Source: Lachnospiraceae bacterium UBA7182
Lineage (GTDB): Bacteria > Bacillota > Clostridia > Lachnospirales > Lachnospiraceae
Length of the DNA stretch: 47,102 bases
Assembly (NCBI GenBank): GCA_002491115.1
Contig: DKVI01000086.1
Span: 1 to 47,102 of the forward strand
Direction: 5' to 3'
The position numbers and the translations under genes were made by a program. Within the stretch, counting starts at the first letter, position 1; each line of letters opens with the position of its first letter. Of the stretch, positions 39,450-47,102 are shown piece after piece. The notes under the pieces were generated by a model. That model saw only the letters and a program-made list of their open reading frames with translations, did not search any database and was not told where the DNA came from.

Positions 39450-42221
39450 ATGAAAGGAAATCTTATGACAAAAATCATAAACTGTCTGTCTTCCGAAAAG
39501 TGCGGGGGGGCGGGCCACCAGGTACTATGCGGCGTGGGCGCGGCAACTGCGCTTGGAATAGCCTGCGTTTTGATTCTGTCTGTGGTTGGCATTGACTTTA
39601 AATCCCTGGAGCCGGTGGAAAGAAGCGGTTCTTATAAGGTAGAGACGGGCGGATTTGTAACGGAGATTCATGTGGAGAGCTCCAGTAATCCAAAACTGGC
39701 AGATCAGACAGAAAACAAACGGTTACTGCTCGCGAGCGCGGGGGTACCCGAGATATCCCCGTTGCAGGAAATCGAGATCGAGAAGACTGACGAGGAAAAA
39801 AAGCAAATTAACATCAATGTGGAACCGGTGGAAGAGGGAGATACATACGAGAATTTAAAGTCCGCGCTTTTGGGAGATGCAGAAGAAGGGCTGATGCCGA
39901 TAGAAGTTATGAGACTTGTCGCTTCCGATGCGGAAGGAAATGCGATTGATTTGTCTGGGTGGAAGATCACCATGGAGGTGACACCTACCGAGAAGTTGCG
40001 TGAGGCAGCAAAAAGAAAGCTGGGCGCGCTCATGAAAGTTCTGCCTTTAGGCGGTGAAGTCATGGAGAAATCTTTTACCAATGTGGAGGTGGCAAGTGAG
40101 GGAGCTTTATCTGTGAAGATTGAATACACTGTGCCTGAGAACGGAATTGCTATGTACGCCTTATGCGCTGAAGCTGTCTATACCAGAGCGCTTGAAGGCG
40201 ATGAAGACTGGTCCGATGTTAAGTGGGTAGATGTTAGCAATGGGGAGGAAATAACGGTTGATCTGAATGGTCATACAATCACACGAAAGCAAAACCCCGC
40301 CACTGCGCTTAAAAACCCCTTATTCTTTGTATACGAAACTGGAACGCTTACGATTAAAGATTCCAGTGGAGAAAAAAGCGGCGGCATCAGAACTGAAGGA
40401 TTAAACTCATTAATTAATATAAAATCTGGAGGTGTGTTGAATATCTCCGCAGGCAAATTGGAAAATAAAGGGGAACGTGTCATTCTGGCGGAAGGGACAG
40501 GAACTGTGAATATGTCGGGAGGCATTCTTACCGGAGCAACAGGAAGTTCATGGGGTGGAGGCGGCATCTATGCAGCAAGTGGCACAGTCACTATCTCCGG
40601 CGGAACGATTATGGGAAATACAGCAGGGCAAGGAGGCGGCATCTATGCAGCAAGTGGCACAGTCATCATTTCCGGCGGAACGATTACGGAAAACAAAGCG
40701 ACTTCAGACTGGAGTGGGGGCGGTGGCGTATGGGCCAGGCGAATAGAAATGTCTGACGGATTAATTTCTAATAACGAGGCTTTAGTCGCGGGTGGCGGTG
40801 TATACGCCATAAGCATGCTGATGACTGGCGGAAAGATTTCTGAGAATAAGGCCGGGCAGTTGGATCAACACGGAGGCGGCGGAGGCGGCATTTATATTAC
40901 TCCCGTTCTTGCGGAGGGAAGTCTTAGTGAAAAAGACATTGTCTTTAGCTTTTATGATGATGCTGAAGAAGAGATTATTAAATGTAATATGTCTATCACT
41001 GGGGGAATTATCGAAAAAAATATATCTAACCATACAGGCGGCGGCATCTTTGTGAACAGGGGCGCTGTGGTTTATATCAGGGGAGAGAATGGGCATGTCG
41101 TCCAGATTGAAAAAAATATCGCTAATGACAGTATTGAATTTGAGCACGGTTATGGCGGAGGCGGTATTTTTGTAGAGCATCAAGACATGTATAACGAAAA
41201 TCTTGATGCTAAAGATGGAGGGCGGCTCTACATCTACAATGCGGTAATTACCGAAAATATTGCCAGGAACGGCGGCGGTGTGGCAGGCTGTGGCGTCAGC
41301 AATGTGACGGTCTGTTCTGTGAATGGTGTAGCAGTGTATGGAAATACTGCTACTGGAAATTCGGATGTTAGATACAAACCATCTGACGACTTATACGTTG
41401 ACGGAGAGGGCACCGTAGACAGCATGATGATGGGAGGCGTGCAGGTAACATGGGTGGGAAGCAAGAAAAAAACGCCGGGACCGAATCCGAAGTATGAGGA
41501 CATTATCCCGATTACTCCGATTAGTGTAGGGACACAAAAATTCGAGTATGGTTTCTATCTTCATGTTGATAATGAACTCACTAAAGTCCAGAAAGACGAA
41601 ATTAATAAATATGCCACTGTCTTTATTCAGGGAAATGAATCAAAAACCGGTGGCGGCGGTATCGGCGGAAACGGTTTTATGAAACTGGGGCTGAAGTCTC
41701 CAGATCCGGAGGATCCAAAGGGTGACTTAAAGCTGACGAAAGTGGTCAACGACGCAAAGAGCAACAGCGAATCCCAGAAATTCGATTTTACGATTCACTT
41801 GACAGATGCGCAGAATCAGGTGTTGACGGGATCAGTCGCTTATGTCAAAGGTAGTGGATCAGCGGATCCTGACGAGAGTGAAAGCATGAATCTGAAAGAC
41901 GGATCATGTAATTTTGAACTTGGCGACCAAGAGTATATTAAGATTATAGACCTTCCGGTGGGAACACACTACACGATCACAGAAACGCGTGTAGAAGGCT
42001 ACATGCCGGGGATCCAGCTGACAAACGCTGACGGGATAATAGAAGGGGAGACCGTATCAGGATGGATTGGAACTGACGGTTCCGTCGTCTACACTAACAC
42101 GGCTCTCTATGAACTCCCCGAGACAGGCGGCGAAACAGCAGCGATGTATTACCTGCTAGGCTGTGCATTGCTGGTTACGGCGATGGCGGGAGGATGGACT
42201 TATAAAAGGCGCAGCCATTAA
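39450..42221 (+). CDS. sortase-anchored beta-helix adhesin of the pilus locus
   Basis: 923 residues. An N-terminal hydrophobic signal (about 24-46), then a region with a Val/Glu-rich start, then a right-handed beta-helix (about 330-640) built from turns like GGGIYAASGTVTISGGTI and GGGGIYITP. A DUF7601/SpaA-like beta domain (about 757-885, GDLKLTKVVNDAKS ... TITETRVEGY) precedes the cell-wall signal LPETGG (about 889-894), a hydrophobic helix and a KRRSH tail. Likely a minor or tip pilin joined by the class C sortase downstream. GGAGG is 9 bases before the ATG. A 25-codon ORF ends immediately upstream. Confidence 0.85.
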   Translation: MKGNLMTKIINCLSSEKCGGAGHQVLCGVGAATALGIACVLILSVVGIDFKSLEPVERSGSYKVETGGFVTEIHVESSSNPKLADQTENKRLLLASAGVPEISPLQEIEIEKTDEEKKQININVEPVEEGDTYENLKSALLGDAEEGLMPIEVMRLVASDAEGNAIDLSGWKITMEVTPTEKLREAAKRKLGALMKVLPLGGEVMEKSFTNVEVASEGALSVKIEYTVPENGIAMYALCAEAVYTRALEGDEDWSDVKWVDVSNGEEITVDLNGHTITRKQNPATALKNPLFFVYETGTLTIKDSSGEKSGGIRTEGLNSLINIKSGGVLNISAGKLENKGERVILAEGTGTVNMSGGILTGATGSSWGGGGIYAASGTVTISGGTIMGNTAGQGGGIYAASGTVIISGGTITENKATSDWSGGGGVWARRIEMSDGLISNNEALVAGGGVYAISMLMTGGKISENKAGQLDQHGGGGGGIYITPVLAEGSLSEKDIVFSFYDDAEEEIIKCNMSITGGIIEKNISNHTGGGIFVNRGAVVYIRGENGHVVQIEKNIANDSIEFEHGYGGGGIFVEHQDMYNENLDAKDGGRLYIYNAVITENIARNGGGVAGCGVSNVTVCSVNGVAVYGNTATGNSDVRYKPSDDLYVDGEGTVDSMMMGGVQVTWVGSKKKTPGPNPKYEDIIPITPISVGTQKFEYGFYLHVDNELTKVQKDEINKYATVFIQGNESKTGGGGIGGNGFMKLGLKSPDPEDPKGDLKLTKVVNDAKSNSESQKFDFTIHLTDAQNQVLTGSVAYVKGSGSADPDESESMNLKDGSCNFELGDQEYIKIIDLPVGTHYTITETRVEGYMPGIQLTNADGIIEGETVSGWIGTDGSVVYTNTALYELPETGGETAAMYYLLGCALLVTAMAGGWTYKRRSH

Positions 42222-42275
42222 CAGGCATACGGACTGCGCATTGACAGATGCCAATAGAAAGGAGGATACGACATT

Positions 42276-44048
42276 ATGAAAGTTGATTTTTTATCACAGG
42301 CGGGAAAGCTCCTGAAAGAGCAGAAACGCTTCAGGCGCCAGATGATCGTTTTCTTTTGCCTGGCGGTGGTGGTCCTGTACGGTACGGTCACAGCATTGAT
42401 GCTGTATGGTCAGGCAATGACCCATAAGGCGGAAGTGCTGGATTGCCAGTATAAAATCCATGAGCATACGAATGAATGCTATGAGACAAATGGGGACGGC
42501 AGCCTGGGTACAGAACCTGTCTGTGGTTATGCGGATTATGTAATCCATGTACATAATGATAAATGTTATAACGCAGACGGCCAGTTAGTCTGCACCCTGA
42601 ACGAGCATGAAGCCCATAAGCATACGGAAGAGTGTTATGTGACGGAGCGGATACTGGTATGTGATGAGACAGAGGGAAGCGGCTCCGGTGGAGATACGGA
42701 AGATGCCGCCGACATCCAGGAAGAATCTGTAGATACAGAACCCGAAAAGGCGGAAGTACATGAGCATACAGATGAGTGTTATGAAATGGACGAGGACGGC
42801 AACCCAGGTACAGAGCCTGTCTGTGGTTATTCTGAATCTGCTGAGCCGGAAGGAGATGCAGCAGAGGATGAGCCATCGGATGACGAAGCGCAAGATGTTG
42901 AAGACAGCGATGCCGCCAAAGGGCATGTCCACACAGATGCCTGCTATGAGGAAGTGACTAGACTGGTATGTGGAGAACAGGAGCTTCATACCCATGACGA
43001 CAGTTGCTATCCACAAGAATGCTTTGCCGAAGACGGCAGCCTGCGGGAAGGAAGCAGGCCCACATGCGGACTTCTTCAACTGGAAGAGCATACACATGTA
43101 GGAGATTGTTTCAAGACAGTGGAATTGACCCCTGAAGAAGTGGCGGCGCTCAACAATGGGGCAGAGCTTCATATCCATGAGGACGACTGCTACGATGAAG
43201 ATGGCAAACTGATATGCGGACATGATGCGACCCATATCCACGGACTGGAATGCTATGACGAAGCAGGAAAGCTGATCTGCGATTACCAAACAGCAGATCA
43301 TGTCCATGACGACAGTTGTTACGACGAGGACGGCAATCTGATATGCGGTTATGAAATTCCAGAAAATAATGAAAACAGCAGAGCATACGAGGGTGAAAGC
43401 TATGCAGTCGTTGTTACTTATGATGATGACGCAAAGATTCCACAAGACGCCGAGCTGGTTGTAGAAGAAATCACTTCTGACAGCGACAAGGAGCATTATG
43501 AGGGCCGTAAGGCAGAGTATCAGGAAGTGATGGATGATACAAAAGCTGCCATGCAGGCATTGCTCAAGATCGGTTTCTACAGAAATGGAGAAGAAATTGA
43601 GCCGCAAGCTCCAGTAACGGTATCCGTCCAGTTTGTCAATGGAGACGGACTGACAGAAGGAAAGCCGATGAAAATTGTCCAGTTTGAGGATGAGGAAATA
43701 GAAAAAATTGACGGAAGCAATGCAAAAGATAATAGCACCACATTTGAGTTGAGCAGTCTTTCCGAAATCGCTGTTGGCTATGAGGTGAGAGAACCTGGAA
43801 TATCAGAAGACGGAACGCTCTATATTGTGGATTCCTTTGAACATGAGACGGCTCCTTTCCACATTACCTTCCAGGTAGAGGGAGAGGCAAAAGCAACTGA
43901 CGAATCGCCTGTGGAAGACAAGACGGACACAGATACGCAGGCCGGGGCAGCTTCCGAAACGTCTGACAGTGAGGAGGAAAGAGATAGTGTCCAGAGCGGG
44001 ACATCTGATGATGCAAAAGAACCAGTTGATACAGATGGAAATATATAA
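42276..44048 (+). CDS. pilus-locus membrane protein with ten HxH...CY repeats, anchor lost
   Basis: 590 residues. The cytoplasmic start MKVDFLSQAGKLLKEQKR and a membrane helix (about 24-45) are followed by ten repeats (about 62-360) of the form HxHxxxCY...GxLxCGY, for example VHVHDDSCYDEDGNLICGY-like units, each with two His and two Cys. Such repeats occur in pilus-associated proteins of Lachnospiraceae; zinc binding or disulfides are plausible but unproven. A beta-rich domain (about 370-530) follows, then an acidic tail ending DGNI. There is no LPxTG. A short ORF in another frame right after (44048-44131) encodes a hydrophobic stretch with a basic tail, so the anchor may have been frameshifted away. 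AAAGGAGG precedes the ATG. Confidence 0.8.
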   Translation: MKVDFLSQAGKLLKEQKRFRRQMIVFFCLAVVVLYGTVTALMLYGQAMTHKAEVLDCQYKIHEHTNECYETNGDGSLGTEPVCGYADYVIHVHNDKCYNADGQLVCTLNEHEAHKHTEECYVTERILVCDETEGSGSGGDTEDAADIQEESVDTEPEKAEVHEHTDECYEMDEDGNPGTEPVCGYSESAEPEGDAAEDEPSDDEAQDVEDSDAAKGHVHTDACYEEVTRLVCGEQELHTHDDSCYPQECFAEDGSLREGSRPTCGLLQLEEHTHVGDCFKTVELTPEEVAALNNGAELHIHEDDCYDEDGKLICGHDATHIHGLECYDEAGKLICDYQTADHVHDDSCYDEDGNLICGYEIPENNENSRAYEGESYAVVVTYDDDAKIPQDAELVVEEITSDSDKEHYEGRKAEYQEVMDDTKAAMQALLKIGFYRNGEEIEPQAPVTVSVQFVNGDGLTEGKPMKIVQFEDEEIEKIDGSNAKDNSTTFELSSLSEIAVGYEVREPGISEDGTLYIVDSFEHETAPFHITFQVEGEAKATDESPVEDKTDTDTQAGAASETSDSEEERDSVQSGTSDDAKEPVDTDGNI

Positions 44049-44131
44049 TGGCAGGCGGCATCGTCTTACTGCTTGACGCAGGCCTTATGTATAAAAAAAT
44101 TCAGAGAAAGGAGGGTAAATGTTCTCTTTAA
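44048..44131 (+). pseudogene. out-of-frame remnant of a cell-wall anchor tail
   Basis: The frame starting at 44048 reads MAGGIVLLLDAGLMYKKIQR and then KEGKCSL: a hydrophobic segment plus basic residues, as at the end of LPxTG proteins. It overlaps the stop of the previous gene by one base. No LPxTG is left in any frame nearby. The reading as a remnant is inferred. Confidence 0.4.
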
Positions 44132-44211
44132 TTTGAATATAGATTTAAATTTGTGGGTTCAAAGAAGAACAAAAATCGTTTCAATCAAAAAAATTAAAAG
44201 GAGGATGAGTT

Positions 44212-45858
44212 ATGAAACGAATTAAGAAACTTGTTAGTTTGATGCTGGCGATGGTTATGGCTTTAGCTATGACAATGACAACGTTTGCTTCAGCAGGTGA
44301 AGGAACACCGGAATCAACGACTTACAAAATCACAATCAATAATAGTGCTACAGGACACACATATGAAGCATATCAGATTTTTAAAGGTACGTTATCTAAA
44401 AAAGAGGTTGAACAGGAAGTTGACGGCCAGACAGAGAAAGTGACGATAAAGACATTATCTGATATTCAATGGGGTGATGATATAAGTGAGGCGGGAAAAG
44501 TTGCATTAGGTATTGCAAAGGAGAAAGCCGAAGCTTTACAAGCTGGGACAGACGGTTTGACCGCAGCTGGTTTTGCCCAGACTGTTTCACAGTATCTGAC
44601 TACTCCAAGTGGAACTACTTCAACATTTATAACTGACAAGAAGGTATATGAAATTACAGGCCTTGCACCCGGATATTATCTTGTTAAAGATCGGGACGAT
44701 TCGCTGACAAGTAATGATAACTATACCACTTTTATTCTTGAGGTTGTCGGAGATGCGGAAGCAACTCCAAAGAATACAGGTACGCCAGTACCAGATAAAG
44801 AAGTCAAAGGTAAAACCGATTGGCAGGATTCTGCTGACTACGATATCGGGGATGAAATTGAATATAAATTAACAGCGGAATTGCCAGAAACTGTAAATGC
44901 ATATGATAAATACCAGCTAATTTTTGAAGATACATTTTCTGCTGGTTTGACATATACACGGAATTCGACAGTAGTAAAAATACAAAAGAAAGGTGAAGAT
45001 ACAACAACAGAAATTCCAAGTACAGGTTATACGATTACTGAACCATCAGAAACAAATAAAGTTTTAACTGTTACATTTACTGATGTAAAAGCTGCTCCTG
45101 TAAATGCTGGTAATGGTGACATAATTACGGTTGAGTATAAAGCAACTTTGAATGAGAATGCTGTTGCAGGTAATCCTGGTAACCCGAACACACTTGTACT
45201 TAAATATTCAAATAATCCAAACACTACAGGAAATGGCGAGGGAGAACCTACAGGAACAACGCCGCCTGTAACCGCAGTAGTATTTACCTTTAAGACAGTT
45301 GTTAACAAAGTTCAACCTGGTGATACGGAAGGAACGACTAAACCATTAGTCGGAGCAGAATTTTCACTGGAAAAACTGATAAAAGGAGAAAATGACACAG
45401 CGGATAGATGGGATGTAGTAAACCGTCTAACAATTTCAGATGACGAAACTACCTTTACCTTCAATGGTTTGGGTGAGGGTAGATATAGGTTAAAAGAAAC
45501 AAAGACTCCGGTTGGGTTTAACAGCATAGAGACTATTTACTTCACGATTACTGCAGTGTATGGGATACCAGATGGTTCAGATAAGGCAGTGGTAACGAGT
45601 TTGACAGTTACTGCAACAGATAAAGATGGTAATGCACTTGATGATAAAGATACATCTGAGTTTGTTGCAAAGTTTACCCCAATTAGTGATGCTAATCATA
45701 CAAATTCTGGTGTATCGACAGACATTCTTAACCAGTCAGGTTCTGTACTTCCGTCTACCGGTGGTATCGGTACAACCATCTTCTATGTAGTCGGCGGTAT
45801 CCTCGTTGTAGCGGCAGGCATCCTGTTAGTTACCAAGAGACGTATGAGGGCGCAGTAA
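44212..45858 (+). CDS. major pilin, isopeptide-type, LPSTG anchored
   Basis: 548 residues. The signal peptide ends around TTFASA (28). An N-terminal domain with TYKITINNSATGHTYEAYQI and VYEITGLAPGYYLVKD is followed by a D2-type fimbrial domain (VPDKEVKGKTDWQDSADYDI, EYKLTAELPE) and a SpaA-like domain (LVGAEFSLEKL, GRYRLKETKTPVGF). The anchor LPSTGG (513-518), hydrophobic helix and KRRMRAQ tail end it. These are the parts of a Gram-positive backbone pilin with intramolecular isopeptide bonds. AAAAGGAGGATG precedes the ATG. The sortase follows, and the whole cluster lies downstream of the invertible promoter. Gap 44132-44211 shows no promoter I trust. Confidence 0.92.
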   Translation: MKRIKKLVSLMLAMVMALAMTMTTFASAGEGTPESTTYKITINNSATGHTYEAYQIFKGTLSKKEVEQEVDGQTEKVTIKTLSDIQWGDDISEAGKVALGIAKEKAEALQAGTDGLTAAGFAQTVSQYLTTPSGTTSTFITDKKVYEITGLAPGYYLVKDRDDSLTSNDNYTTFILEVVGDAEATPKNTGTPVPDKEVKGKTDWQDSADYDIGDEIEYKLTAELPETVNAYDKYQLIFEDTFSAGLTYTRNSTVVKIQKKGEDTTTEIPSTGYTITEPSETNKVLTVTFTDVKAAPVNAGNGDIITVEYKATLNENAVAGNPGNPNTLVLKYSNNPNTTGNGEGEPTGTTPPVTAVVFTFKTVVNKVQPGDTEGTTKPLVGAEFSLEKLIKGENDTADRWDVVNRLTISDDETTFTFNGLGEGRYRLKETKTPVGFNSIETIYFTITAVYGIPDGSDKAVVTSLTVTATDKDGNALDDKDTSEFVAKFTPISDANHTNSGVSTDILNQSGSVLPSTGGIGTTIFYVVGGILVVAAGILLVTKRRMRAQ

Positions 45859-45928
45859 ATTTTACAAAGGTATAAACATTAATTCACATGTACAATAAAA
45901 AGCTTGATGTTTTTATAATATATACCTT

Positions 45929-46047
45929 AGCCGGGGACGTTCGTCCCGCTCCCCGGCTATGCCGCACAAGCTGACACCTTCTCGTGGTGTGCGGCGAGCA
46001 ACGGACTTGTTGTCCGGCAGACGTCAGCGGACGGACTCTTTGTCTGT
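45929..46047 (+). other. run of four stem-loops before the sortase gene
   Basis: AGCCGGGG/CCCCGGCT (45929-45936 with 45951-45958), GCCGCAC/GTGCGGC (45961-45967 with 45989-45995), CGGAC/GTCCG (46002-46006 with 46012-46016) and ACGGAC/GTCTGT (46031-46036 with 46042-46047). None has a T-run. They may form a processing or stability element between the pilin and sortase coding parts of the transcript, or control sortase translation. The motif AGCAACGGAC here recurs after the sortase gene. Confidence 0.5.
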
Positions 46048-46073
46048 CGTATCAATTTATTGTGGGTAAACCT

Positions 46074-46967
46074 ATGAAAAAAGAAAAATTGATAGAAGAG
46101 AAGGGCAAAAAGAAAAAAGGCCCTTCGATTTCAACAATCATTCTGATTATTGTATTACTGGCAGGAATAGCGATTCTGTCGTATCCTTCGGTCAGCGACT
46201 GGTGGAACTCCATGCATGCCACGCGCGCCATTGCAGGCTATGTGACGGCGGTGGAAGACATGTCCGCGCAGGAAAGAGAAGATATGCTGGAGGCTGCGAG
46301 GGCATATAATGAGGCGCTTCCTGACGGGGTAGATTTTGAACTTACAGAAGAAGAGCTTGCAGAATATAACAGTCTTTTGAATATCGGAGGAAGCGGGATC
46401 ATGGGCTATGTCCAGATCACCGCTATTGGTGTAAACCTGCCGATCTATCATAGCGTAGATGAAGCAGTTTTGCAGATTGCAGTCGGCCACATCCCGGGTT
46501 CGTCCCTTCCGGTAGGCGGCGAGAGGGCACATGCCATATTGTCAGGACACCGGGGGCTTCCCAGCGCGAAGCTGTTTTCTGACCTGGACCAGATCGTGGA
46601 GGGCGATACCTTCACGGTCAATGTCATGGACCAGACGACCACCTACATGGTAGACCAGATCCGCATCGTTCTCCCGGAGGAGACGGACGATCTGGCAATT
46701 GAGAGCGGCAGGGATTACTGTACGCTGGTCACCTGCACGCCGTACGGCGTCAATACGCATCGGATGCTGGTGCGGGGGCGCCGGATTGAGAATATCGCGG
46801 GTGAGGTCGTCGTAGTGGCGGAAGCGGTGAGAATCCCGAATTATATTGTGATCCCTGCGGTGGGCATCCCGCTTTTATTCTTTGTATTGCTGGCTATGCT
46901 GTTCTATTACCGCATCAAAGGGCCAGATAAGAGCAATGACGAAATATTGAAGGAACTCAGAAAATAA
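46074..46967 (+). CDS. class C (pilus-polymerising) sortase
   Basis: 297 residues from ATG 46074; upstream in-frame ATG 45984 lies within the stem-loop run and gives a non-family N-terminus. Membrane helices at about 20-37 and 258-283 bracket the catalytic domain, the usual class C layout. His159 (LSGHRGLPSAKLF), Cys221 (TLVTCTPYG) and Arg230 (NTHRMLVRG) form the active site. It joins pilin subunits through the threonine of LPxTG to a pilin lysine. The ribosome site (GGGTAA) is weak. It is the last complete gene in the window. Confidence 0.93.
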   Translation: MKKEKLIEEKGKKKKGPSISTIILIIVLLAGIAILSYPSVSDWWNSMHATRAIAGYVTAVEDMSAQEREDMLEAARAYNEALPDGVDFELTEEELAEYNSLLNIGGSGIMGYVQITAIGVNLPIYHSVDEAVLQIAVGHIPGSSLPVGGERAHAILSGHRGLPSAKLFSDLDQIVEGDTFTVNVMDQTTTYMVDQIRIVLPEETDDLAIESGRDYCTLVTCTPYGVNTHRMLVRGRRIENIAGEVVVVAEAVRIPNYIVIPAVGIPLLFFVLLAMLFYYRIKGPDKSNDEILKELRK

Positions 46968-46983
46968 ACAGCAACGGACCGAA

Positions 46984-47045
46984 GCAGCCCCGGGAGGAAT
47001 TTCAGACGCGCATGCGGCTGTAATTTCTCCCGGTACAGGGGCTGC
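46984..47045 (+). other. large imperfect hairpin after the sortase gene
   Basis: GCAGCCCC (46984-46991) pairs with GGGGCTGC (47038-47045), with inner CGGGAG/CTCCCG and AATT stems. No T-run, so it is not a classic terminator. The sequence AACAGCAACGGACCG flanks it on both sides (46967-46981 and 47079-47093), a direct repeat of unknown meaning. Confidence 0.5.
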
Positions 47046-47102
47046 GGAGGGGAGTTGCGGAACTACTTGGGGAATAAAAACAGCAACGGACCGTACAGAC
47101 CC

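Overview
The window looks like chromosome of a Lachnospiraceae-type member of the Clostridia (Gram-positive, probably gut-associated). This rests on the sequence: GGAGG-type ribosome binding sites, A+T-rich sigma-A promoters (TTGACA-N17-TATAAT), HrcA/CIRCE operators, an AUU-started infC behind an attenuator leader, DUF4250, DUF5721 and DUF4869 proteins, BspA-type surface proteins and a sortase pilus locus. No rRNA or marker search was possible, so the genus is left open.

Layout. 1-7550 is mostly core: a broken integrase tail, clpB under a CIRCE element, a DUF4250 gene, the infC-rpmI-rplT operon with its leader, two adjacent COG0523 (CobW-type) GTPase genes, an XRE regulator and two tRNA-Leu genes. 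7550-20600 is accessory: a RelB/ParE-type toxin-antitoxin pair, an XRE regulator next to a promoter with a palindromic operator, two giant secreted proteins (an LRR_5/BspA protein and a CAP-plus-DUF285 protein), and a frameshifted membrane-protein gene. 20766-26429 is an operon of a VirD4/TraG-like ATPase without other conjugation genes, three unrecognised proteins, and glpK joined to the last by an ATGA overlap. 26500-32369 is mostly housekeeping: a cytidylate-kinase-like protein, CIRCE-controlled htpG, a DUF5721 protein, an M18 aminopeptidase, and degV behind a structured leader.

32585-37336 is an A+T-rich island. It holds a two-gene unit (a small HEPN-like protein with an R-x4-H motif plus a double P-loop KGGVGR ATPase) with its own promoter, a truncated Uma2-family gene ending in a long palindrome, and a DUF4869/ATPase pair on the minus strand whose ATPase is frameshifted.

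37439-47102 is a pilus locus with what looks like a phase-variation switch. A tyrosine recombinase gene lies beside a ~235-bp segment bounded by perfect 20-bp inverted repeats. The segment contains two divergent promoter-like sequences. Downstream follow a type I signal peptidase, an LPETG beta-helix adhesin, a His/Cys-repeat membrane protein that has lost its anchor, an LPSTG backbone pilin and a class C sortase.

The strongest candidates for new biology are the invertible pilus switch, the HEPN-like/KGGVGR-ATPase pair and the orphan TraG-like ATPase operon. Several apparent single-base frameshifts (near 19301, 32665 and 36347) may be real decay, phase variation or sequencing error; the sequence alone cannot decide.
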